Below, piece by piece: positions 56,675 to 64,000 of a stretch of 64,000 nt of DNA. The position numbers and the translations under genes are program-made. How positions within the stretch are numbered: position 1 is the stretch's first letter; the number at the start of each line of letters is the position of its first letter. The DNA is from Sebastes aleutianus. Taxonomy: Eukaryota; Chordata; Actinopteri; Perciformes; Sebastidae. Under the pieces are notes generated by a model. It was given only the letters and a program-made list of their open reading frames with translations, did not search any database and was not told the DNA's origin. The DNA lies in assembly GCA_916700875.1 (NCBI GenBank), contig CAKAKS010000031.1, positions 6,402,977 through 6,466,976 of the forward strand, in the 5' to 3' direction.

Positions 56675-59600
56675 TGTGTGTTGAACTGGTTGTATGACTT
56701 GGTCCAGCAGCCAAGCAATACACGACCACATTGCTCCCTCTCTCTATTATTCAGTCCAGATGAGGGATGGAGCATGCGTCCGTACTGCGTGGAAAACACA
56801 TTTTCAAAGGAGAATATCTGGTTTTGAAACTCACCCGCCCCCCCTCTTTGGGCAGCCGATACAAACGTATGTATTCAAATGTAGAAATCCCAAATCAGGA
56901 AAAAAGAAAAAACCTGGAAGAGCTGTTTGGCTTTCCACAAGGTGCTAAAATCCGACCTCCTTCCCATAACCTTTATTCTGAGCCACGGTATAAAGGTCTT
57001 TGTAATTAAGCATTTCAGATTAATGTCATGGTTTATGCTGTGGAGAAAAATCCCTGGAAATCCAGGGAGAGCTTTCTGTGCTTTCAAGTACTTTTAAAAA
57101 AATTACACGCTTGATTGTGTCGGACACACGTTAAGTTACTTTAAGTAGGTGCGTGCCACAATTTAATACGACGTTTTGAGTGAAATGCATTTCACCTATC
57201 AAATGTATAGAGCATGTTGAGAGTCCAAACCACACTATCAATCTAACATGCCGTTGTCCAATCCAGCCGAGTACAGTAAGCTATGCGCGTCTGCTCTTGG
57301 TTACAACGTTGAAGGGAGAGCTTATTGCAAAACCAGGTCACTGTTTCAACTGAGGAGAACCCTGAAATCAAAGAACCAAAAGTAGCAAAATGATCTATTG
57401 ATGGATCCTGTGGATTAATAGGAGTGAAATACATGCTGGCGTTTTCGCCTGGAAGGGTTTTCCCCAGAGAAGCCTCTCTCTGTGTGTGTCCTAAGTGGGT
57501 GTGATTCACTGATTGTTGAACAGATCTTACATCGAATCTTACTGTACAGAAATAAACTATTGCAGATAAGTAACGACTGTATTTGTGTGTTTGTGTGCCT
57601 GTGCGTATAGTACCAAGGAGTATCCAGTAGTGCCTCGCAGTACGGTGCGCCAGAGAGTTGGCTCCAGCCAGAGCCCGTTCAGCGGGGAGGTGCAGGGCAT
57701 GGCCACCCCGAGCGCCCTGAGCTCCCAGTACTCCCAGTGTGAGAACGGGGTCACGAGCACCTCACAGGACATGCTGCCTCAGTCGGGCTCCTACCCGGTG
57801 CCACATGAGCACGGCCAGGAGTACCACTGCATCAAGAGGAAAGGTAGGAGACAAATATGAGCAGAAGGTTTCCATATCCACTGATGTTAAAACTATGGTT
57901 CTATTGCAGTATTAGCTGCCTCTGCAAGCTGAGCCTTTTTAAACAATTGGGTGAATAATCTCAGTGATGTGCAAAAAAAAAGGTGGGGAACTGTAATTTG
58001 GCCAACGACCTAGACACAGCAATTGTTTTTGTGCTAAATCTAAAGTGTTTTAGTCACTTTAAATTGTTCACTTTATTCAAAACCGTTTACTCTTTATTCC
58101 TCAATAGAGTTCTTGCACAAATTGGATAGCGTGGAACTTACTGTATTTTAGCAAATTAACTCTCATTGTAGTAGTGGGCTAGGTTGTAACAACAGAACAC
58201 TTTGCATTTGACATTAACTGACATAATGTGTGATTGTGTAGAAGACGTCAAAGTGAGTTATATTTGTAGTAGATGAATATGGGTACAGTGTATCAAAGTT
58301 TGAGAGATCTAGCACGAACAACCACTGAGTTACAGATGCGCAAACAAAAAGTGTTACTTCCATCCCCGGTCCCCCCTAACAGTGATACGTAAGGGGCACA
58401 TACAGTATGTTGTACATTTTATATATATATGGACACACTATTTATGTCTAATTTTTCATTTAGATTAAGGCCGCTTTCACACAGATTTTATACTGAATAA
58501 TGCTAAATGTGCATTTGTGTATTTATTTTTCAGGAACAGCGCACATTGTTCGAAATGAATTTAACTATAAATTTCTGAATTTTGATGTGCAACCCCTTGC
58601 CAGACAGTAAAATTATGTGGTAGCATACACAAAACTATGTTTTGTAGGGCTGTGTATTGGCAAGACTCTGGCAATACGATACATATCATGATACAGGGAT
58701 TACGAAAAAAAGCAATATATTGCAATTTTTTAAATAACATTTTAGGAAAACTGCCATATAGTATAAAGAACCACTATATGCATCAAATCTGACTTAAAAA
58801 AGTTAACTTTTTTTATGCAGTCAGTGGGATCTGCATTTGCATGTATCACAGTCCCTGTAACATCCAACATCACAGCACTACTTTGAGAGGGCACATACAC
58901 TGAGAGGGTGCATCTCTTTGCAAATGAAATAAAGTCTTGACTTCATCTTTGCATGAAAACTATTAATTACAAATCAATAATGATTTTGAGAAATCAATAA
59001 AGTATCACGAAACATAATATCGCGATACTCAATATTTTCTTACAACCCTAATGTTTTGTACAAGGTAAAATGCAAAACAAATGTGGTTATGAACCAGCAT
59101 ATACAGTACAGTGAAGTATATGCATAAAATGGACAATAATCATTCAAGCAAAAAATACTCAAACATTGGGTGTTTATTTACAAAGCATGTAAATATACAT
59201 TTTACAACACTTCTACATTTGTTTTCATGATTAGCAAATAATTTGTAGAATAGTGGAAATTAATTGTTCTGGTGTCAGTTAATTAGAAATTTAACAGAAT
59301 TTAAAGACAATATTACATCATTGCGTTTACATAACTTAAGACATTACATAACACTTGAGTAACACTGTTGTTTAACTCTGTAATTCCACCTGCAGTGGAG
59401 GATGACAACCACTCAGGTGAGCACAGCTATAAGAAGGCCTATCTGGAGAGCTCGTCCAGTGAGGAGGACCATTACTACCGTCCTGTTGGCTACGCTCAGA
59501 GCCTCGGCCTGGCCGGCGGGCCCTACCGCAGTGAGTCCAGTCAGCGGCAGGCCTGTATGTACGCCAGCGCCTCGCAGGGTGCCGAGCCAGTTCCCAGTTT

Positions 59601-59988
59601 GGAGGACATCAGCTGCAACACTTGGGCCAGCGTTTCACCCTATGGGAGTTGCTCCGTCACCACCATGCAGCCAATGGACCGGCTGCCCTACCAGCACTTC
59701 TCCGCTCACTTCACCTCAGGATCTCTGGTGTCCAGACTTGGCGGGGTCGGGGGCCACGCCTCTCCGCAGCTGGGTGATGGTCACCACGCTGCCATGTACC
59801 AGAGCTCCATGACCCACCAGACTCTGGGCCGCCAGTGCAGTCCTGGGGCTGGGATCCAGTCGCCAGCAGCCGGCCTACAGGGAAACGAGTACCTCTATAC
59901 TCACGGCATACCACGTACGCTATCGCCACACCAGTACCACACTGTACATAGTGTCAGCATCATGCCAGAGTGGAATGAGAACAGCTAA
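41298..59988 (+). CDS. tbx5a: T-box transcription factor Tbx5 (8 coding exons, 525 aa)
   Basis: Nuclear T-box activator, by family knowledge needed for pectoral fin/forelimb initiation and heart development, acting with Nkx2.5 and Gata4; TBX5 loss causes Holt-Oram syndrome in humans. Exons: 41298-41441, 42266-42360, 44701-44820, 45817-45964, 52955-53107, 56110-56201, 57611-57843, 59396-59988; 1578 bases close in frame. The T-box is about residues 53-238 (YLHERELWTKFDEVGTEM to [12 protein letters not shown]). [34 protein letters not shown] and [20 protein letters not shown] are Tbx5 signatures. The C-terminus has VPSLEDISCNTW and ends SIMPEWNENS. KEYPVVPRSTVRQRVGSSQS and QEYHCIKRK resemble fish tbx5a more than tbx5b. 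The residue equivalent to human R237, a known disease site, is intact (GFR, residue 236). The start at 41298 matches the family start MAD. Confidence 0.96.
41442..42265 (+). other. tbx5a: tbx5a intron 2
   Basis: 824 bases, AT-rich, no recognised repeat. A limb enhancer is known in the second intron of mouse Tbx5; whether an equivalent lies here cannot be judged from this sequence alone. The acceptor is the AAG-type ttttgaag. Confidence 0.6.
42266..42360 (+). CDS. tbx5a: tbx5a exon 3 (T-box start)
   Basis: 95 bases, residues 49-79: GMEGIKVYLHERELWTKFDE and VGTEMIITKAG. The acidic D in TKFDEVG replaces the H I recall in human and zebrafish (KFHEVG). The donor is ggaag|gtaagc, phase 2. Confidence 0.96.
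42859..43573 (-). mobile_element. MITE-like element, inverse copy in tbx5a intron 3
   Basis: Same family as 12086-12653 but inverted and about 150 bases longer. Ends cactgtaaacaa and ttcttaacagtg. Shared words in complement: ggcacttgttagga, cccaaaatgtctgt, gcagatcaggtcccagaatt. Non-coding. Confidence 0.8.
44215..44520. repeat. Interspersed repeat fragment
   Basis: Contains aacctttatttaagcaggta, cattgagattaagaatctct and caagagagacctggcc, hallmarks of an abundant vertebrate/fish repeat. Orientation and family not settled. Confidence 0.55.
44701..44820 (+). CDS. tbx5a: tbx5a exon 4 (T-box)
   Basis: 120 bases, residues 80-119: RMFPSFKVKVTGLNPKTKYI and [19 protein letters not shown]. The donor is aaatg|gtatgt, splitting the Trp codon. 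This split of the T-box into two exons here, where tbx3 has one exon, is the normal Tbx4/5 gene structure. Confidence 0.96.
44821..45816 (+). other. tbx5a: tbx5a intron 4
   Basis: 996 bases with no recognised transposon. Short AT repeats (tatatagctatatataccta, about 45108-45145). The acceptor is gtgatccag. Confidence 0.75.
45817..45964 (+). CDS. tbx5a: tbx5a exon 5 (T-box)
   Basis: 148 bases, residues 120-169: [39 protein letters not shown] and TNNHLDPFGH. Matches TBX5 fully in this stretch as far as I can recall. The donor is cac|gtaggt, phase 0. Confidence 0.97.
46365..46556 (+). repeat. Degenerate (TTA)n tract
   Basis: Imperfect TTA/ATT repeat with a purer core at 46488-46514. Confidence 0.9.
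48055..48482 (+). mobile_element. TAGGG-ended MITE, copy 1
   Basis: Starts tagggcaataatctggggat and ends tattttcttacacccctaa. Shares acatatcacgatacagggg, gtccctataacatccaacat, gagagggcacaaacactgag and aatatcgcgatac with copy 2 at 58645-59050, in the same orientation. Copy 2 shows better inverted ends (tagggctgt and acaacccta). Confidence 0.75.
48650..49090. promoter_or_regulatory. Candidate intronic enhancer of tbx5a
   Basis: A repeat-free block of balanced composition, 430 bases, set between AT-rich and repetitive flanks. It contains ccagctggt E-boxes (48688, 48863), ttgattggttgcagtgg, tttataattactaac and ggtaattagacacacgt homeobox-type words. It is in the intron between the two central T-box exons. 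This is the best intronic candidate in the gene, judged on composition and motif density only. Confidence 0.35.
49515..50292 (+). mobile_element. hAT-like element related to 21054-22204
   Basis: The left part (gtaacta, then cctaagtacatttactcaac after the nested MITE) and the right end (taaagggtgtaaatacttct) correspond, in opposite orientation, to the ends of the element at 21054-22204. It is decayed; the terminal bases and target duplication are not clear. It is interrupted near its left end by a TA-flanked MITE. Confidence 0.55.
49530..49868. mobile_element. TA-flanked MITE with GGGCTGGG termini
   Basis: Starts gggctgggtat, ends atatcgcccagccc, flanked by TA on both sides (49528-49529 and 49869-49870). 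It is rich in atatcgat words and 339 bases long. A TA target duplication and such ends fit a mariner-like or related cut-and-paste family. It is nested in the hAT-like element. Confidence 0.8.
50500..50830. promoter_or_regulatory. GC-rich block with a doubled motif pair
   Basis: A word pair occurs twice: atcccgaggct (50561, 50661) followed by ggcagcggct (50611, 50691). The block is GC-rich against an AT-rich background and has no recognised repeat or coding frame. Its function is unknown; an enhancer is one possibility. Confidence 0.25.
51890..52045. promoter_or_regulatory. Candidate conserved stretch in tbx5a intron 5
   Basis: Balanced, repeat-free stretch with tcctcgaggctgacgaccat, caaaacaattagacttaaga and gtgcggaccgcgtcttaatg. 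A caattaga homeobox-type word lies at about 51935. Composition-based call only. A GA run follows at about 52094-52109. Confidence 0.25.
52955..53107 (+). CDS. tbx5a: tbx5a exon 6 (T-box)
   Basis: 153 bases, phase 0, residues 170-220: [39 protein letters not shown] and AFIAVTSYQNHK. Paralogous to tbx3 exon 3. The donor is aag|gtgagt. Confidence 0.97.
53348..53446 (+). repeat. (AAT)n microsatellite
   Basis: Two AAT runs joined by two tacaaataa interruptions. It is read as poly-Ile or poly-Tyr frames on the two strands, which are artefacts of the repeat. Confidence 0.95.
54530..54800. promoter_or_regulatory. Candidate enhancer in tbx5a intron 6
   Basis: Repeat-free block with a CCAAT word (cagccaatcaga, 54567), gggctaattattggggcttt (homeobox-type TAATTA), accattcattattttc and atttgcaggcactg. 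Its flanks are AT-rich. Motif-based inference only. Confidence 0.3.
56110..56201 (+). CDS. tbx5a: tbx5a exon 7 (end of T-box)
   Basis: 92 bases, residues 221-250: [20 protein letters not shown] and MELHRMSRMQ. Carries the last T-box helix. The donor is aaag|gtatag. Confidence 0.96.
56202..57610 (+). other. tbx5a: tbx5a intron 7
   Basis: 1.4 kb with a long (TG)n run (56583-56690); no other recognised element. Frames around 56694-57009 are not coding. The acceptor is gtgcgtatag. Confidence 0.75.
56583..56690 (+). repeat. (TG)n microsatellite
   Basis: About 108 bases, nearly pure TG with one TT interruption near 56671. The longest dinucleotide run in the window. Confidence 0.95.
57611..57843 (+). 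CDS. tbx5a: tbx5a exon 8
   Basis: 233 bases, residues 251-328: TKEYPVVPRSTVRQRVGSSQ, SPFSGEVQGMATPSAL, QCENGVTSTSQDMLPQSGSY and QEYHCIKRK. The extra Thr (MQSTKEYP) relative to mammals (MQSKEYP) is also what I recall in zebrafish tbx5a. The donor is aaag|gtagga, phase 1. Confidence 0.95.
57844..59395 (+). other. tbx5a: tbx5a intron 8
   Basis: 1.55 kb, AT-rich, with the TAGGG-ended MITE copy 2 (58645-59050). The acceptor is cacctgcag. Confidence 0.8.
58645..59050 (+). mobile_element. TAGGG-ended MITE, copy 2
   Basis: Inverted ends tagggctgt and acaaccctaa; about 406 bases. Internal words match 48055-48482 (for example gtccctgtaacatccaacat, gcaaatgaaataaagt, aatatcgcgatactc). Non-coding. Confidence 0.8.
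59396..59988 (+). CDS. tbx5a: tbx5a exon 9 (transactivation region, stop)
   Basis: 593 bases including TAA at 59986-59988, residues 329-525. Begins VEDDNHSGEHSYKKAYLESS, then YRSESSQRQACMYAS, EPVPSLEDISCNTW, QPMDRLPYQHFSAHFTSGSL, LQGNEYLYTHGIPRTLSPHQ and YHTVHSVSIMPEWNENS. All are TBX5 C-terminal landmarks. The LPYQHFSAHF region is part of the transactivation domain in the family. Confidence 0.96.
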
Positions 59989-60674
59989 AAGAGCACTCAA
60001 CAGTTAAAAAATAATAAAAGGAAAAAACAAAAAAGGACCAAAAGAAGGCAGGGTTTAGATTTTATATTTATATTTTTAGAGGATGTGTTGCTGATCATCT
60101 TAATGAGATCAGTTGGTTCACTGACAGCAGTGGATATTGGTAAGATGGTGTTGAAGTAGGAAAGCAAGCATCTTATCACTTAACTTGTTGTGACAGCATC
60201 TGCACTTATAAGCAAATAACATAAACATGAACAAAGAGGAGCTGAACCTGAACATACACAGAGACTGCTCAAGTGCAGAGAAAGTGAACACAGTGGAAAT
60301 TCAGACACTGAACAGAAGAAGAAAAAATGTTTCAGATGCTCCGCCAGCAGTGCCCAAGTTGATGGTGTTCTTGCGCGGTGGCGTTTTTTGGATGTCAAAG
60401 TACAAAACTCTTGTTTTGTATTCATGTCAAGAATTTGTGTAAAAAAAAAAAAAAAAAAGGACGTTTGTCTTCTGTCACATTATCCAGAGTTCTCATTTTC
60501 TTTTTGTAGTTAACAATTTACTTTATAGTCAAATTACTATAAGTTAAAAAATGAATAAGCAGATGGGAGCTTTTGTTGTGGTTCTTTGGTTGCTCTTAAA
60601 TCTGTCCTTGCTGGGTACATTTACATGAACGTCAAGAATTTAATCTCAATGGCATTATGAGAAACAAGACCGTA
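59989..60674 (+). other. tbx5a: tbx5a 3' UTR (probable, end unknown)
   Basis: Non-coding sequence after the stop with a poly-A run at 60441-60458. AATAAA at 60013-60018 is very close to the stop. The next candidates are ATTAAA near 60701 and AATAAA near 61430, the latter beyond a repeat fragment. The true end cannot be chosen from sequence. Confidence 0.45.
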
Positions 60675-62125
60675 AAAATCATAACTAGCGCAGCATTTCA
60701 ATTAAATTGTTTATTCATGCACGCACATTTCGGGCAGACACCCTTTCTCAGAGTTCAAGCTGGAAACAGTGTTACAACAAAGCACCGGTGAGCTATACAA
60801 GATGAAGTACAACAATGAAGTCAATGACATTAACGTGACCTAAAACCTGGAAATGAGTTAGCATTTTAGCACTTCCGGATCCCTCGTCTCGAAGTCAGTG
60901 GATTTTTTGAATAGATTTTTGGTTAGATGTCTGAAATAAGGTCTGTAGTTAACAAAAGCTTAAGAAATTTTAACGTTTTGTTCAACAACATAAATAACAT
61001 CAGTAAATATCCCACTCGTTGCTAACAAGTAGCTAAATGAAACTACAGAGGTTGTCGGTGTTGTCGCGCAAAATCAAATTATAGGTTGAAAGATGAGCGG
61101 TGACGTTGAAGTCATGCAACTGGTGTAGTTTGTTTATAGCCTAACATTAGGGTATTACTTCTGGCAGTTGCATTTACGCTTAAAAAATTATAAAAGGTCT
61201 TTACACACCGTGTAATGGATAAACAACACAAAAATGCGCAATACTCACCTGCGAATATTTTGCATGAAAACTATTCATACCAGCAGCGATGCAAATTTGC
61301 GAGTTGCAAGACTTTTTCATTAAAAGGATTGAATAGATTGCATTGTATATGTCTAGGACTTTATTGTGAAAGGTAAGAACGGAGGGAGTTAATCTGGTAT
61401 GCGCTGCCTTTGTCAAGGTTGAAAGGAGTAATAAAGTTTGCCATTATCTTGCTGAACAAAACATGTAAGTATTATAAACATACGTTTGCCACAGAGCTTA
61501 TTTTCTACAATAATCCAAAATCAAATGAAAAATTTCATTGGCTTTTTATCGAGGAAACCAGTGTGATACTAACTTCCGGTTTAGCCTATATTTCTATACG
61601 CCATCCTAAAAACCTTATTTTTCCCTGTTTTTGCCATCATATCTTAGATTTAATCAGCTACTTTATGCCTTTCAGTTTGCAGAAGTGCCATGAAAACACC
61701 ACTCACCCCTGAAGAACTGAAAAACAATGTTATTTTTTCACACTGTAACTTGACCTGCCTGCATCCAGCTCTACTATCAACTTTCAGATATTCGTACTAA
61801 TACAATGATGCCCATTTACAAAATAATTCTTGGTTGACTTGAGATTGATGCATACAGATTAGTAATTAAAATATGTAATACAACACAATATTGTCTTGAT
61901 CTTCTAGTATGGAAGAATATTAGACCTCAAGTAATCATATGTCCAGAAACACCAAATGAATGCAAATGTTTTTGTGTCTACTGGATGTGTAATTAGGCAA
62001 TGGGTTGCTAACATATTATAACTTCATAAGGTGATAATATGTCAGGGCTGTGGGCGTGTCGCCTTGCAGTAATGTTCTTCTGCCCTCAAGTGGCCAAAAA
62101 AATCACAAATGCAGCTTTAAGTGTT
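60675..62125. repeat. Repeat-rich stretch downstream of tbx5a
   Basis: At 60690-60770 the complement reads ctctgagaaagggtgtctgc, ccgaaatgtgcgtgcatgaa and taaac, a pattern of retroelement 3' ends in fish. At 60850-60960 and 62050-62122 (ctcaagtggccaaaaaa, aatgcagctttaag) are words typical of an abundant non-autonomous DNA element. Borders and families are uncertain. No gene. Confidence 0.35.
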
Positions 62126-64000
62126 GTAATTATTGAATCACAGCTACATAAAGATTAGCAGTTAAGTTGAAAGGGTATGTGTTGATCACTGTTTCAGTTC
62201 GACTTTGGCTTCACTGGATACACTTGAGAACAGTGCTGATGGTGAGGTTAGCCCTACAGTAAAGAAACTGATGAAATTCAGATAAGGATAGCAGATTTTT
62301 GGGCATTTAACCCGAGATTTAAAACACATTTCTAGTATCTTAAATTGTCACTTTGATTTGGGTTAACGTCATTAATACTGCAATTACAAACACTATTAAA
62401 ACATGCTCCGTTTTAACAAATTGCCACAGTTGTGGAACCTCAGTTCAGTTTTTATTTACATCTTTTTGGTGCTTTGCACAATAGTATAGCGAGAGTTTAT
62501 GGAAGTGGTGGAACAACTGGCATTAGTTATAATCCATAGTGTAGAGGGTTTATGAAACAAAATGTACAAAATTACAAAACTGGTATTTTCTCACAGCCAT
62601 TTGTCCAATCCACAAAAAGCTTGATTACTCTCAAGAGCCAAATAATGAGGTAATAATATAAAAGTGGAACTATTCCAGTTGGCACCAAAATAAAAAATGT
62701 CATTAGTATTTTTTATGACCAGTTAATGAATTGGCAAATGGAAAACACTGAAATTATAATGTTGCAAGCCCAAGCAACACATGTGGTTTCAACTCTAAAT
62801 GTGTTTGTATGATCTCTATAGGATGAAACCTACTTTCCATGCCATTATTTTTAACATTTTCAAGAAAATCTGGTGCGCAAAAAAGTTTCACACAGGGTCC
62901 TTAGCATCCAGATGTTCAGCCTGCTGCCCATTCTAGCCCCATACCCACTTTGTGATGTTGGAAGTATCTTCAGAGACTGACACACGGGTTAATACGTTGG
63001 CATGCACACAGTAATGGATTCTAACAAGCTACCGGATATTCAGAGATGGGTTGTTGCTCGGCACTGCCATGCTGCAAAACCTGACACAACAACCCTGCAA
63101 AGTTTAAAGGAGATTTCTAATCTTTGTGTAAGTTCTAGTTGTGTTTCATGCAGTCTCATGCTGTACTCAGTGAATGTGTGTGCTCTAAAAATTTTTGTTT
63201 TAACCCCCAAAATGGCACTTCTCTGACAAACAAAATCAACATGTACCAACAGATTATAAATTTGAAGACACAAACAAAATTTACTTGATACACATCATGA
63301 AGCAAAGGTCAGTTTCACCACACAAATGAGTGTATGTTAAAAGGTATGTTTTACATGTGGACAAAGGCAAATTTTTAAATGCATATAGTTGATAGAATAC
63401 TATTTGTCAATAGTATTTATTTCTCAACTATGTAAATCAGCTTGCTCCTGCATGTATCAAAGATAGATGGTCCCGTTTCTTTTTTTATAGCCTGTTTTTT
63501 TATGATTGTTTATAGGATTTTCTAATCATACTTATATAGAAATCAGGAGATTACTATACAGCTGTCAAAAAAGTATCAAAATAAGATTGAAACACATGGA
63601 TAACTTTGTAAATAAACATGTACATAACAGAATACCTGCAATAAATTAAAAAAAAATTAAAGTGGCGTTCCTTTGTCTGTTCGTGCTAAATTCTGTTTTC
63701 TATCCGCAGCTGTCTGGACAAAGTTTGTTGCTAGTTCGAGCTTTTTTACCCAGTTGCATACAAAACTAGGCCTTTACAAGCACTGTTTATAAGGTTAGTA
63801 GCTCAGTTGCCAACTATTTGAGACTGTTATCACATCCTGACTGTTTCTGTGGCTTTCGTGGTATTTTAACAATCTTTTAACAAGGAAGTAATGTGCTGTG
63901 GATCACGGCTGAGTGGACATGGGTGCCCTCAGTCACCAGTGAGGGGAGCTCCTCTGCTAAAAGATTGTGTTTCAATTGTAGTGACAATAATTATTCAGTA
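62126..64000. other. Downstream spacer, nothing recognised
   Basis: AT-rich sequence. Short frames (for example 63002-63226) show no resemblance to known proteins. Known vertebrate synteny places Rbm19 further downstream of Tbx5; no exon of it is seen here. Confidence 0.5.

Noticed and set aside
56421..56827. Cys-Val and His-Thr repeat frames as proteins
   Set aside because: They are translations of the (TG)n run in tbx5a intron 7.
4150..59988. Tbx2-Tbx4 pair instead of Tbx3-Tbx5
   Set aside because: The N-terminus MNFLMRDPVIQGSSMAYHPF, exon 5 motif QASSPAVST and C-terminal LQSIQRLVSGL fit TBX3. [19 protein letters not shown] and the SIMPEWNENS ending fit TBX5, not TBX4.

Overview
The window is a piece of a ray-finned (teleost) fish chromosome. 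It carries two T-box transcription factor genes in tandem on the + strand: tbx3 (coding exons 4150-13795) and tbx5 (coding exons 41298-59988; the protein reads as the teleost tbx5a paralogue). Reasons for calling a teleost: the proteins match fish tbx3 and tbx5a, the gene spacing is compact (about 26 kb apart), and the introns and spacer are full of fish-type interspersed repeats (hAT-like and MITE elements, 3' ends of non-LTR retrotransposons, many microsatellites). The species cannot be named from sequence alone.

Layout. 1-3300: spacer upstream of tbx3, with one candidate conserved stretch. 3330-4149: GC-richer tbx3 promoter and leader, with CCAAT boxes, a TC tract and two short uORFs. 4150-13795: seven tbx3 coding exons giving a 716-residue protein. 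Intron 5 is a tandem array of 285-340 bp units, and intron 6 holds a MITE inside a local duplication. 13796-15200: tbx3 3' UTR. 15200-39400: non-coding spacer with several transposon remnants and a few repeat-poor, GC-richer stretches that are enhancer candidates. 37459-39493: two LINE 3' ends in opposite orientation, each set between copies of the same short flanking segments, ending about 165 bp before a TATA/CCAAT pair. 39576-40178: probable tbx5a core promoter and non-coding exon 1. 41298-59988: eight tbx5a coding exons (525 residues), with a large intron 5 (7 kb) carrying candidate enhancers. 59989-64000: 3' UTR and repeat-rich downstream spacer.

All splice junctions used obey GT-AG, and the phases close both reading frames. 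From family knowledge, Tbx3 is a T-box repressor (conduction system, limb, retina, hypothalamus) and Tbx5 is a T-box activator that starts forelimb/pectoral fin development and patterns the heart. The tandem TBX3-TBX5 order in the same orientation is the ancient vertebrate arrangement, and shared long-range enhancers are expected in the spacer. I found no CRISPR array, no bacterial system and no additional protein-coding gene. The most unusual signals are structural: the intron 5 array that supplies the exon 6 splice acceptor, and the twin LINE-bearing duplication beside the tbx5a promoter.
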